From Hypholoma sublateritium FD-334 SS-4 (lineage: Eukaryota; Basidiomycota; Agaricomycetes; Agaricales; Strophariaceae): a stretch of DNA of 64,000 bases. Numbering within the stretch: position 1 is the first letter of the stretch; each line of letters starts with the position of its first letter. Of the stretch, positions 36,410 to 50,743 are shown one piece after another. Position numbers and translations under genes: made by a program. Under the pieces are notes generated by a model. The model was not told the DNA's origin and did no database searches. It saw only the letters and a program-made list of their open reading frames with translations. Location: NCBI GenBank assembly GCA_000827495.1, contig KN817520.1:946484-1010483 (forward strand), written 5' to 3'.

Positions 36410-36834
36410 TGATATGCATCTTACTGTGGGGTTTGTGCTCATGTATGCGTATTTTCTGTACGGTTTTCTGCGAAAAGTATATATACAATGTTATTTTACG
36501 GGTGGTAATTTCGCTGCGGCCGGAATGAGGCAGGCAGCGAGCATGGCCGCGGGGTTCTCGCGCATCCGCACTCATCGCGCGAAAATTGCAGGAGGCGCAA
36601 TGCCGTTATCGGATGGCTGGGAGTCGGGGACGACGACGTCAAGGAGTCTATTGAGCAGAGTCACGACGGCGGTGGATGACAAAGATGTTGACAAAGGCAG
36701 TTGGTTACATAAAACTGGCCAGCTCGCCTTGATCAGAGACCACGACTATCACACGAACGACACACTTCGGGGAGATTACGGAGACTGATGTACAAGCGGT
36801 AGACGACGGGACGGTAGGTAAAGGTACGTATGGA
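36410..36834. other. Convergent intergenic region, 425 bp
   Basis: Between the RKM4 stop (plus) and the bZIP stop (minus). It contains AT-richer segments (around 36450-36500) suited to 3' ends. No gene seen; open frames here are extensions of shadow frames. Confidence 0.4.
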
Positions 36835-37389
36835 CTATGCGGGCTGGTCTGCGGGGGCGTCTGCGTCGCGGGGAGGCTGCTGCTGCTGCTGCTGGTCTTG
36901 GGGCTTGGGCTCTTCGTGGGGGGCGAGGTTGGGGGGGAGGTGCTGGACCTGGTTGAGGGTGGCACGGAGGGCGGCATTTTCGACACGGAGCTGGTCGACG
37001 AGGGCGCGGCACTCTTCCCAGCGGCGGTTAGCCTCGTCTGCGGAGGCGAGGGCGGCATCGAGCAGGGAAGAGCGGGACTCGAGGGCCTTGACATGCCTGG
37101 GGGACGTCAGCGGGGAAACTCGGGGCTGGAGGGGACGCACTGGTCGCGGCGCTCGCGGAAGGCGCGCTGGGCCTTGCGGTTCTGCTCTGCGCGCTTTGTG
37201 GAGCTGAGGGCGCGCTGGGAGGCGGAGGGCGGGGGCGACTGCGACGGCGGCTGCTGGAGCTGGACGCCGGGGTGGGGCAGGCCGGCGGGCGGCATGCCAC
37301 CGGGGGTGTAGTCTGCGGGGGCATAGGCGTAGCCGGGCGGCAGGCCGTGCATCATGGGCGGGAGGACATGCTGCATCTGCTGCGGCTGT

Positions 37390-37424
<35 letters not shown>

Positions 37425-37556
37425 GGGCTGCTCGGCGGTGGGGGGCGTCTTGCGCTTCTTCGGAGGGCGCTGTGGCTGGGCTATTGGGGGCGGGTCGTCG
37501 CGCAGGCGCATGGTCTGGATATTCTGCGCCGCATCAGGGGGGGAGAAGGATAGCAT
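36835..37556 (-). CDS. Short Yap/Pap1-like bZIP transcription factor
   Basis: Two exons (37556-37141, 37096-36835; 44-nt intron) give 225 aa. An N-terminal basic KKRKTPP and a run of 13 Gln precede the bZIP: KRAEQNRKAQRAFRERRDQH, with the fungal NRxAQxAFR signature, followed by a zipper (KALESRSSLLDAALASADEA onward). The protein ends ~60 residues after the zipper in Gln/Pro-rich sequence. Yap1-type oxidant-sensing Cys-rich domains are absent; only one Cys is visible. It should bind DNA as a dimer at Yap-type sites, but regulation by Crm1/oxidation as in Yap1 is unlikely. The start at 37556 (MLSFSPPDAAQNIQTMRLRD) could also be the inner Met. Confidence 0.85.
37386..37424 (-). repeat. CAG/CAA repeat coding for polyglutamine
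   Basis: Thirteen consecutive Gln codons (CTG/TTG on the plus strand) in the bZIP gene. Mixed CAG and CAA codons interrupt the pure triplet. Confidence 0.85.
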
Positions 37557-37671
37557 TGTATTAGTCAGAGAATGAGTATGTAAGACACAAAACACTCCTC
37601 TTGTACTGTCACGCAGCACGTGCCTGTCACCGCCCCGTGCACACACGCCGCCGCCGCTCCTCTCCCCAACC

Positions 37672-38996
37672 ATGGCGCCCTCCCTCCGCCACAGACTCTT
37701 CGCAAAGCCCCCGCAGGAGGAGGAGGCGTCCGTCAGCACCGCCGTCACCCGCACCCCCTTCTACCGCCGCAAGCCGCTCTCCTCGTCCACCATCATCAAG
37801 CCCCCCTCGCCCATCGCCCGCATCAGGCCCTCTTTTCTCTCCCGCGTCGTCACAAAGGTCGTCCCCTGTGTCGCCGTCCCCGACGCGCCCACGCCCCTCC
37901 ACGTCCTCCCTCCCCCCCTGGCACAAATAAATGTCGAGCCCGACGAGGAGTCCCCCGCCCTCCTCGCAGGCTTCATCATCCCCCCGCACCCCCCGCCATC
38001 CCCTGCCGATTCAGAGGTCGTCGTCCCCCTCCCCATCAACGCTGCTCTCCTCCCGGAGGACGAGACAGATGGCATGACCTCCGGCGCCGTACAGCCCCCC
38101 GGCTCTCTCGGCACCACCGATATCCACACCCACACCCACGACTCGGACGACTCTGATCGCACAGACGACGACGACGCCTTTCTCACCCATCTCCACGACG
38201 AGCAGGACGAGGAGGAGCGCCTCATCAAGGCCGGCGGCTCAGGCATCCCCATCGGCCCTGTATGTCCGCAGTTCTTCTGTATTCTTGTGCTTACACACCC
38301 CAGGACGGCGTTCCCAAACCCCTTTTGCCTCCGATTGCCCCTGAGCACGTCGGCCGCAAGTGCCTCGTGCTCGACCTCGACGAAACCCTCGTCCACAGCA
38401 GCTTCAAAGTAGGTGCGTATATCCCCTGATGCTCCTTTCTAATTCCCCCAGGCTGTCCAACAAGCCGATTTTATCGTCCCTGTCGAAATCGAATACCACT
38501 GGCATCACTTTCATGTCCTCAAAAGGCCCGGCGTAGACAACTTTCTCAAGCAGATGGGCGAGATATACGAGGTCGTCATATTCACCGCCAGCCTCAGCAA
38601 GGTCCGTCTTACTCTGCCGCCAATTCTCCCCCTGACCCCACCTAGTATGCCGACCCCGTCCTCGACAAGCTCGACATACACCGCGTCGTCGCCCACAGGC
38701 TCTTCCGCGAGAGCTGCTTCAACCACAAGGGCAACTATGTCAAGGTATTTTTATCCCCCCTGCACGCTGGCACCGCTGACCGCCTGCAGGACCTCTCCCA
38801 ACTTGGCCGGCCGATCGCGGATACCATCATCCTCGACAACTCGCCGGCCTCGTACATCTTTCACCCGAACAACGCCGTGCCCGTCTCCTCGTGGTTCAAC
38901 GACCCCCACGACGCAGAGCTCACGGACCTCATACCCTTCCTCGCGGACCTCACGGCCGTGCCCGACGTCCGCGGCATTCTCGACGGCGTGCGGTGA
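37672..38996 (+). CDS. FCP/SCP-type protein phosphatase (Psr1/SCP1-like)
   Basis: Five exons (37672-38259, 38304-38408, 38452-38601, 38646-38744, 38790-38996) give 382 aa. The HAD catalytic motif is [15 protein letters not shown]; the rest of the domain follows with [60 protein letters not shown] and [20 protein letters not shown]. The ~200 residues before it are Pro- and Asp-rich. Family members dephosphorylate Ser/Thr on proteins; Psr1/2 in yeast act in sodium stress at the plasma membrane. The N-terminal acylation Cys/Gly of Psr1 is absent ([10 protein letters not shown]), so location is open. Confidence 0.92.
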
Positions 38997-39119
38997 TGCA
39001 TTATATACCCCTGCAGGAGTATACCCTCAGGACGGCGGATATATTATTTATACTAGTGCAATGTACATGTTCTATGAATGGCGTGAGCAGACAGCTTGGG
39101 AATCAGAGACGTGGCATAC

Positions 39120-39422
39120 CTAGTGAGAGAGGTACTTGCGCCCCTTGGCTGCGCGGCGGCTCAGGATCTTGCGCCCGCCGACGGTGCGCTTGCGCGCGAG
39201 GAAGCCGTGCTTGCGCTTGCGTTTGCGCTGCGAGGGCTGGTATTCGGTGCCACGCGCCGCGAACCGCACGGGGAGCTGGAACAGCGGGCTTGGTGCCAGC
39301 GTGGGCAGGCGGAAGAGCGTCGGTGGTGGTGTGTGCCGGGCGAGGACGCGGGCGGCGGCGAGCACAGGCAGGCGCGGGGGCCGGCGGAGGACGGCGAGCA
39401 GCGAGGGCGGGAGGCGGGGCAT
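39120..39422 (-). CDS. Mitochondrial large-subunit ribosomal protein bL34m
   Basis: Single exon, 100 aa. A 55-residue Arg/Leu/Pro-rich presequence ([20 protein letters not shown]) is followed by the bL34 core: [20 protein letters not shown] and [20 protein letters not shown], ending LSH. bL34 binds rRNA near the tunnel side of the mitochondrial large subunit. The start codon is 46 bp from the alanyl-tRNA synthetase ATG on the other strand. Confidence 0.95.
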   Translation of the reverse strand: MPRLPPSLLAVLRRPPRLPVLAAARVLARHTPPPTLFRLPTLAPSPLFQLPVRFAARGTEYQPSQRKRKRKHGFLARKRTVGGRKILSRRAAKGRKYLSH

Positions 39423-39468
39423 GGTTGAGGAGCAAAGAGAAAAGTGTGACGCGTCACGCGATCGAGTC

Positions 39469-42674
<3,206 letters not shown>

Positions 42675-42876
42675 CCTAATTTCCCTCTTTACATTCTTTT
42701 GCTTTGCTTCTGGGGGCTCCGCGCTATCCATTCTTTTTCACATTCATATATTTATTCATGTAAAGTAAATCAAGAAACTACATAAGATTCGTGTCTGACT
42801 ACAGGGTATACACTATATAAAAACTGAGGCCGGTAAATGGAAACTACAACACGGGATAAATATGGTGAGATATCGC

Positions 42877-45197
42877 TCATAATCCGGATTCAGAGGCGTG
42901 CTCCGCGGCAGCGTCGTCGTCGACCGCGTGCTGTTGGTGCTCCCAGAGGCGTGGCTTTGCGCGGATGTCAATGTCGGAGAAGGGTTTGCGCTGTGAGAGC
43001 TTGACGCAGTCGCGCGTGCCCAGGACGAGGAGCTCGAAAAAGAATGAAGACGCGGCGCGTCGTGAGCCCTAGAACAAAAAGTTTAGTATCATGTATTTAC
43101 TGCCTATTGAACACATACCTTGATAGACATCTTCTTGAAGCTCAGGCCCTCGGGCGCGGGCTCGTCGTCCTCATTCACCGCAGGCTGCAGCTCCTTCCTG
43201 ATGAGGCCCAGCGCTTTGACAGTGTTCTTGCTGTACCCGTGCTTGTCACCCTCCACCGGCTCCGCCTCCTGCTCGCCGCCCACAGCCTGGCTCTGCGTCG
43301 CCTGCGAGGGCAGGCTGACGTCAAAGATCGAGATCGCGCAGGTGCCGTCGTACCCCGCGGCACGCGTGTACTCGAGCCCGTCTGGATCCACCGACGAGTA
43401 GCGGCTGCGGTCCGTGAGCACCGACCGCGCGCGCTCCTCGGGCTCCATGTGCACGTCCGCCTCGGGCAGCTCGAGCTCAAAATTGTCGATCGCGCCCGAC
43501 TGGTCCGCGAACTCGAACCCGCCGTCCATGCTCTGGCCAAAGTCTGCCTGCGGCAAGCCACCGTGCTCGCTGGGTGCGATGCTCTCCGCACGGCGCGCCT
43601 GCTCGACGTCGTCGAGGCGCGCGCGCTTGCTCGGGCTCGGGCCGGGAGAGGCGCCCTTGCGCTTCTGCGGCGCGGCGCCGGGCACGGGGCGCAGAAACAG
43701 GTCTGCGAGCGCGGGTGCCAGGCCCGGCGGGGCGGCGGAGAAGAAGTGCGCGTTCGCCTTGCTCGCGGTGGGGAGGAAGTAGGTGACGGGGTCGTCACGA
43801 ATCTCGAGGAGGCGCATGACGATCGCGGAGCGTGGCAGGAAGTGCTGCGGAGAGATGATGCTGCTGACGTCGGTGTTGAGGGGGTTGGCGTGTGCGCCTG
43901 CACGCCCGCGATTGCCTGCTGCGATGCCGTTCTGGAGCTCGGTGACGGAGTCAATGATCTGCTTCTTGTCTTTCTGCTTGCGCTTGGCCTTTTCCGTGGC
44001 CGGTACTTCTGGATTAGGCTCGACGTCCTCGAACGGCGGAGGGGTGAGGGGGAGTTCTGTCAAGGGTGATGCTGAAATGATAACATTAGGAAGAAATATA
44101 TGGTAGCCCGACATAACTTACAAGCACGGGAAAGAGAGCGTGTCTCACTCGGAGTTCTGGCGTGGGCTTCTTCGAGATCTGGTATGGGGGCGGGCATATC
44201 GTCAAAGCCAATTCCCAGATCCCCAAGGTCCATTTCTGGGAATGGGTCGATATCCATGCCCTCTCCAAAAGGTTGTTCCGATGCATCTCTGCTCTTGCTC
44301 CGCTGCGACAGAATATCCAGATCGAAACCGTGATTTCCAAGCAGTTCCGGACCGAGCGAGTCGCGGTGGGCTGCAGCGTCACGACCGACGCCGACACTGT
44401 CGTCCACACTCATTTTATCCGACTTTTCATTTTGCTCATCCCCCCAATGAATACCCAAGTCCAAGTCGTCGAAATCGCGCGACCCAATGCCATCGGAGGG
44501 ACCGACACCGAAAGGGTCGTCGTCGCCAAATGGCTGGAAGTCGTCGGCAGTTCGGAGGGTAATGTCATCAATGTGAGCTTGGTGATGGCCTTGTCGCTGA
44601 ACAGGACGGTCCTCGAAATCCACATCCCTGAGCTTCGGTGAGAAAATGGAAGAGGTATAGATGTAGGCGTCTCACCAATCGACATCCGGAAGGAGTAGGT
44701 CGAGACCTATGCCGTTCGTTTGGAGGGTGATAGTTGTCTTGTTCACTGTAAGTTGGTCTTCTGTCAAATCGACAACGCCAGGTCGGAAAGCCTAAAAAAA
44801 TGCATCAGAGAGTACTAAATAGCAGCGTCTTCCTAACGTACCATTTTGATCTTGAGGAGAGCTTCATTGCAGTCGTCGAGGAGGTATTTTGCCTTTCGGC
44901 TGTAGATTCGGACGACACCCAAAAGAAGCTGACCGCTGAGCCGCAGAGCCATCAATTCGATTTCCTGACCCATGATAGCATCTGAAAGGGAATGAGCCAC
45001 TGGTGAACGGAGTGAAGATCCAACTCACCGACGGACTGCTCGATGTCTGTTTGAAGAGTCTGGCTCTTGGAGAGCTTCCGTTCCATGTGTGCGGCTAGCC
45101 ATACTCTACCCAGGGGCCCGCGGCGCGAGAGGATTGTTTCCGAGTAGAACTAGAGGAGGTTAGATAGAGATTTGGGAAAATAGGAGGGACGTACCAT
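42877..45197 (-). CDS. RAD21: Cohesin kleisin subunit RAD21/SCC1
   Basis: The N-terminal kleisin domain reads [39 protein letters not shown], which binds SMC3. Exon 1 codes only for the ATG (45197-45195), followed by a 45-nt intron. A long acidic middle contains [20 protein letters not shown] and basic KRKQKDKKQ. The C-terminal winged helix that binds SMC1 is [20 protein letters not shown], ending HASESGL. Candidate separase sites (ExxR) are DDVEQARR at 43590-43613, close to the yeast SVEQGR, and GLEYTR near 43363-43374. RAD21 closes the cohesin ring around sister chromatids and is cut at anaphase. Divergent from the PPR gene, 97 bp between starts. Confidence 0.94.
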
Positions 45198-45294
45198 GGT
45201 GGTCTGAGAACAAGACGCGTCGGAAAGCCACACATTGTTGAACCTAAAGTGTTATGTAAGCAGAAGATCTTGCCGTTGTCCTCGTCCCCCGACA

Positions 45295-46938
45295 ATGTTC
45301 GCCCAACGCGCCCTGCGCCCTCTCTCCCGCGCACGCGCGTTCCACTTCTCGGCACCGCGATGTGCCTTGACCCCACAGATACCCCTTGGTCGTCCCCTCA
45401 CCTCCACCGACTACACCGTTCAGCTGATGACGGCCGCCAATTCGGGCCGTTTTGCTGACTGTCTTCAGCTCGCTGAGCGCATGAAGAAGGATGGCATTAA
45501 GCCTGATTATACAGTCTACAACGTCCTGATGACTTTTGCTGCCCGAGAACGCAGCTGGCTCTTTGCCTGGGCCATTTTCGACGACATGATTCTCGCCGGA
45601 GTTCAGCCAACAGCCGCAACATTCGTCCACCTCATCGCCGTGAGCATGTCGAAACTCGGGAAGTCGCTCCATTACTGACTCTATAATCCAAGGCACAAGC
45701 CGAACGCCCTCACATAAATCTGTGGAACGCGCTCGACCGAATGCAGCAGTTTGGCATCAAGCCAACCGCTCCCATATACACCGCAATCATCCAATGCTTT
45801 GCAGAGGAAGGCAACGCCGAGAGTGCTCTCTCACAATTGCTTGCTATGAAGAGGGCAGGAATTGTTCCTGAGCTTTCCGCCGCTCAGAGTGTCATCTCGA
45901 TGGTTGCGGTCCTCGGTCTCGCGCGTCTTGCTATCGAACTCGCGCTCTGGTTCGAGAGCGTCTCCAACAGACGCCTGGAGAATCATATATGGATGGAGTG
46001 TCTCCATGCCTCCGCTAAACACCTTTACGTTCGTCGACTCTCTCTTGCTGCGTATTTACAACTGACATTATGCAAAGCTTGATGGTGTCCTCAAATGCTG
46101 GCCTCTGGTCACTGGCGAACTCAATCTCGTTCCCACCGAACTGATTACCAACGCCGTGCTCAACACAGGGGCGCGCCATGGACACCCTGAATTGGCAACC
46201 GAGGCTCTCCGTCTCTTTCAAGTCGCCAACGTCGAATGGAAAGAATACCACTTTGCCGCACTTATCGAGGCGTTCTGCCGAAACGACCAGCTGAAGGAGG
46301 CGCTGCAAACCCTGCCCATCATGAAGACAAGTAATATTATGCCCACGCCATCAACGACTAGGTTCCTCCTGGACGCTATCAAACACGACGTATCTACCCT
46401 CGACGCTGCCTGGGCAATCATAGATGAAATTCACGCCGCTGGACAAGAGCTTGATATTGACTCTCTCAAAGTCATCATTGAAGCATCCATCCACCTTGGA
46501 GATTTGCAACGCGCTGTCGGAATATACAAATCATTCAGTGATTACAAATTGGCGCCCGACCTACCGACGTTCTACCTCCTCTTAGACGGGTGCATTGGGG
46601 CCCAACACCGTCAGCTCGGAGATCTTCTGATAGAAGATATGAAGGTAGCCCAGATCAAGCCAGACCCTGTTATCTTTGAAAAGATGATAGAGCTGTGTTT
46701 GACACAAGAAGTCTATGAAGATGCCTTCTTCTATCTGGAGGAGATGAAAGCAGCTGGCTTCGTACCACCAGCCACAGTTTACGAGGCAATATTGCAGAAA
46801 ACCCTGGTGGCGGAGGATACGCGTAGCTCCCTTGTGCTGCAAGAGATGCAGGAGTGTGGCTACAGTCCTCGAGATACACGGTCGCGGCCAGCAGCGACTG
46901 CTATACGCGTAAATAAAACTCGCAGAGCGCGCAGCTAG
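45295..46938 (+). CDS. Mitochondrial pentatricopeptide-repeat protein
   Basis: Three exons (45295-45639, 45693-46028, 46078-46938) give 513 aa. The start MFAQRALRPLSRARAFHFSA is a clear presequence. About ten ~35-residue helical repeats follow, such as ADCLQLAERMKKDGIKPDYT and LLIEDMKVAQIKPDPVIFEK, spread to the end. The last 20 residues are basic (RSRPAATAIRVNKTRRARS). PPR proteins bind organelle RNA and assist processing, stability or translation. Which transcript is served cannot be told from sequence. Confidence 0.88.
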
Positions 46939-47087
46939 AGTAGAGTATTTAAAAGTATAATAATAGACTTTATTTGCACAACGCCCAATTTGGATCGGCC
47001 GACTCACAATCGCGCTACGGTCGCGTCATCCGTCAGTAAGTACTTCGAGTTAGCCACGATGCTTTCTTCGTTATTCCACTTCATACC

Positions 47088-47901
47088 ATGGCCACCAACA
47101 TTCACTTTCATCCTGGTCAGTGGCTATTGCATTTTACAGATCTTGACCGCGAATTTTGTCTCCGCCAGGCTCGTCGACGCCCTCCGAACGCAGCCAATAC
47201 CTTGGACAAACGGGTGCCACTATCTGGTTGACAGGGCTCAGCGCAAGTGGAAAGGTATCTGGGCTGGATCGTTCCGTTGTGCACGATTACTAACTTCTCG
47301 TGCCAGTCCACCATCGCCTGCGCTCTGGAGCAGCACCTCCTACATCTGGCGAAGTTTTCCTACCGCCTCGATGGTGATAACGTCCGATTCGGACTGAACA
47401 AAGATCTCGGTTTCGACGAGAAGTCGCGCAACGAGAACATCAGGAGGATCGGCGAGGTGCGCAAATAATTTGTCGTTCAGACGCGGCTAATCCCTCCGCG
47501 ATCAGGTTGCCAAACTGTTCACGGATTCGGGCTGCATCACACTGACGGCGTTTATCTCGCCGTACCGCGCGGATCGCAATCTCGCGCGCGAACTCCATGC
47601 GCAGTCGTCGCTGCCCTTCGTTGAGGTGTTTGTCGATGCGCCGCTGACGGTCGTAGAAGCGAGGGATCCCAAGGGGCTGTACAAAAAGGCGCGGGCTGGC
47701 GAGATCAAAGGTGCGCATAGTGGGCTTCAAGCGTTGCGGGATGGTCATTGACTATTATGTCTAGAATTCACTGGCATTTCCGCGCCATACGAGGCACCAG
47801 AATCTCCAGAAATTCACATCAAAACCGATGAAGTGGATGTAGCGGAGGCTGTCCGCATTATAGTAGATTACATCGTCGCTAAAGGCTACATCACAATATG
47901 A
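47088..47901 (+). CDS. MET14: Adenylylsulfate (APS) kinase
   Basis: Five exons (47088-47115, 47169-47254, 47307-47456, 47506-47710, 47765-47901) give 201 aa, the family's normal length. [10 protein letters not shown] is the fungal start; the P-loop is [20 protein letters not shown]. Further motifs: [40 protein letters not shown] sequence (here [12 protein letters not shown]), [20 protein letters not shown] and [20 protein letters not shown]. The enzyme uses ATP to turn APS into PAPS in sulfate assimilation. The P-loop is split by an intron right after GK. An out-of-frame ATG lies 29 bp upstream at 47059. Confidence 0.96.
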
Positions 47902-48230
47902 ATATGACCCGTTCTGCAGCAACTCTCCTAGAGATCAGCCTCAAACATTCGTGTGCCTGCAAACTGTCTTCAAGGGTCGATTATCGCGGGCTAAATTGGG
48001 ACCCAAGGATAATTTTTTCGAGCAAGCTTCGAAAGCAGCCGTGGATGGATAAATCGAGCTGATAAAACATTGGACGTTAATTTTTACAAACTATACCAGT
48101 AGCAGGGAAGTGACACTACATCAATATGGATACAATAAACTATGGACATACTACAGCCTTTAAATACACGCAGGCAATTAATGTACAAGGAAAGTAATTA
48201 CCTTGATCCCACTTGTTTTGGAGTATGAAA
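47902..48230. other. Convergent intergenic region, 329 bp
   Basis: Between the APS kinase stop (plus) and the kinase stop (minus). AT-rich patches are compatible with two polyadenylation regions. No gene seen. Confidence 0.4.
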
Positions 48231-50671
48231 CTATAAGCTGGTGCTCGGTTCTGGACGAAGATCATCCGTTGTGAGTTTTTCAAAACCCATGTCAGTTTCC
48301 TCTTCGATAACGTTGTCGAGGACTGAGTTAAGGCCAACTTCCACCGCTGCCAGCCAGCTGGCAAGCGATTTAAGGGTATGGTCCAGCTCGGTATCAGCCA
48401 ACGCTTTCTGCCCAACTAGCGACGGATAGTTCAGAGGATGCGGCGAGCTCAAAGGGCCATAATTGAGTGACGATGTGGAGTTTGACAAATTCTGTTGTTC
48501 AGTACGGTGGCTGGAACCGTCGCTGTCATACAATACCGAAGGTTCTTCGTGGATGACAGAGTTTGGCGTAGTGGGCAGGAATCCGGAAAGGGATGGGAAG
48601 TGCCGTTGGCCCGTAAGTGCTGCAGGTGAAGGGGGTAAAAGATCGGTCATTCCCATATGGTGGCTGGACGAGAGGGACGGAATCTATGCATATCATGGTC
48701 AGCATCAATAGAGGTGGTACAGGGAGTTTGATCCCGACCTTGAGGACATCCTTCAGCCCGGGGGTGTTCCGACTAGAAGGGGCGAAATTTAACTCAGCTA
48801 ATCTTTTGTTCTCTGGAATAGCACTTGGGGGGTCTGGATAGTCTGAATCAACACCTGGCGGAGGAGGGATAGGAGCCGTGGCAGATCTCGATCTTGCCAT
48901 AGAGGGAGGAGCATAGTCTTGCGGTAACGACAGAGCCGAGGCATCGAGGGAATGTGCATTTTGATGTGCTACTTGCGACATGAATGGGCGAATAGGCGGT
49001 GGCCGGTTCTCCATGGGTCTGTATGGAGGTCGCTGTGCTGCCTGGTTTAATTTGGATGGTTGGGGGAACTGGAAAGAAGAGGCGGAAGCTAGATCAAGGT
49101 CCTCTCGCTTCGGGAGGCCTTCTTCCAGTCGCGAATAAGGGGCCATAGTGGGATTTTTTGTCGATTCGACATCGACAAGCAGCTTTGGTCGTGTAACTTC
49201 GTCAGGAGAATCAGGCGCAAAACGGTTACTTGGCTGCTTTTCTTCGACGTCGGTTGCTGTGGCTAGGGACCCGATTGTCTGCACAGGATCTGGGGGTGCT
49301 ACATCGTCGTGGCTATTACTCACAAAATTCTTCAAAGGTGTACGTGCTCTCGATGGTGGGAGAAATGACGGGATGTTGTCTTGTGTACTTTCGGGTGTGA
49401 TAGGAGAGAATTGTGATACCATAGAGGTCTCAGGTATAGCAAGATTTAAGCGCCGGGACTCTCGTTGGGGGGAAGGAACATTCCCATTCTCGAACAGAAG
49501 TCGCAACGACGACGGTAGATTCCTGGATTGGTTGGCGCGCAGTGTAGCTTGATTAGAATGCGACTGCCCTTCCCCGAAATCATTGGCGAAATCGTCTTCT
49601 AGAGCGGCAAAAGAGTTCCTAGCAAGGGTATCGAATTCCCAGCTATTGTCCTCTGATTGACTGTATGTATACTGCTATGAGCACCTCGTAGACACAGGGG
49701 GTGAAATATGGCAGACCTATCCAATTCGGCGTTTTCCCAATCTAACGGTTCCGCCAAACTTGCTCGGGGACCCACCTGCTGCAAGCGAAGAACGAGGTCT
49801 TTGAGTATCGCCACTGGAACTTTGGCGACAGATTTTATCCATTTTGTTTTAGCAAGCTCATCAGCTGGCAAACGCTATTCTTTTATGAGAGACTGAATTA
49901 ATGAGACAATGTTACACCGACCTCTGCCGGAGACTCCTTGAGACAAGACGCCATGAAATCGCGCATATCTTTGGACCCCTCTGTTTCCGTCAACCGTGGT
50001 GGCTTTATCCTGGGGATGAGATCCATAACCTGGAATTTGTCCAAATTAGAGTGGGGTGGAACACCCTTTATTATTTCATATATCATGATTCCCAAGCTCC
50101 AGATGTCGGCTTTGGTATCGTAGGCCGGTACGCTCTGTACAACTTCCGGAGCCATCCAGTACGGTGTTCCGGTCAGGGTGTTCCTTTTGCTCGAGGTTGT
50201 AGCCAGCAGGGCAGATACACCGAAATCACAAATCATGACCTTGCCCGTATCGGTTACAAGAACATTGGCGGCCTTCATATCTCGATGTATGACAGGGACT
50301 TTATGGAGGTAAGCCAGAGCAATGAGTACCTCTCTGATGATAATAGAGACATATTTCTCCTCGATGCATTCGTCTTTGGAAGCTTTCATAAGGGATAGAA
50401 CACTGCCCGCTTGGGCAAATTCCATGACTATCCACACACGCGGGCCGTCCATAAAGCAGCCAAAGTACTTTGTGATATTGGGTGCATCTCTGAGCTGGGA
50501 GAGGAGGGAGACTTCGCGCTGGATGTCGCCAACATCGTCGTCTGCAGTGTCGAGATTGATGATTTTGAGGGCCACGATGTTTCCAGAGGGAATATGTTTT
50601 CCCTTGTGGACGGAGCCATATGCGCCTTTGCCAACGGTCTCCAGACGCTGGAAGAGCTGGTGAACGGACAT
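48231..50671 (-). CDS. Germinal-centre-type Ste20 kinase (Nak1/Kic1-like)
   Basis: Starts MSVHQLFQRLETVGKGAYGS with the Gly-rich loop at the very N-terminus. The kinase motifs are complete: VALKIINLD, HRDMKAANVL, CDFGVSALL, GTPYWMAPEVV and DIWSLGIMIYEIIKG. A ~500-residue, Ser/Pro-rich tail follows (LPPSRARTPLKNFVSNSHDD; SKLNQAAQRPPYRPMENRPP) and ends with a helical segment TLKSLASWLAAVEVGLNSVL and DLRPEPSTSL. GCKs of this class act upstream of NDR kinases in polarity and cytokinesis (Nak1 in fission yeast, Don3/Kic1 relatives). The start is 72 bp from the eIF2B-gamma ATG on the other strand. Confidence 0.88.
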
Positions 50672-50743
50672 GAGGGTTGAGAGGAAAGGATCATGTGATG
50701 AAAATCTAATCTGCAGCTACAGTGACTCCGATCCTCTTTAGCA

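Noticed and set aside
35868..36788. 306-codon plus-strand frame
   Set aside because: A shifted reading of the last RKM4 exons running on into the 3' intergenic region; Arg-rich with no motif.
43044..44069. 341-codon plus-strand frame
   Set aside because: Antisense to the conserved RAD21 C-terminal exons; Leu/Arg/Val-rich shadow.
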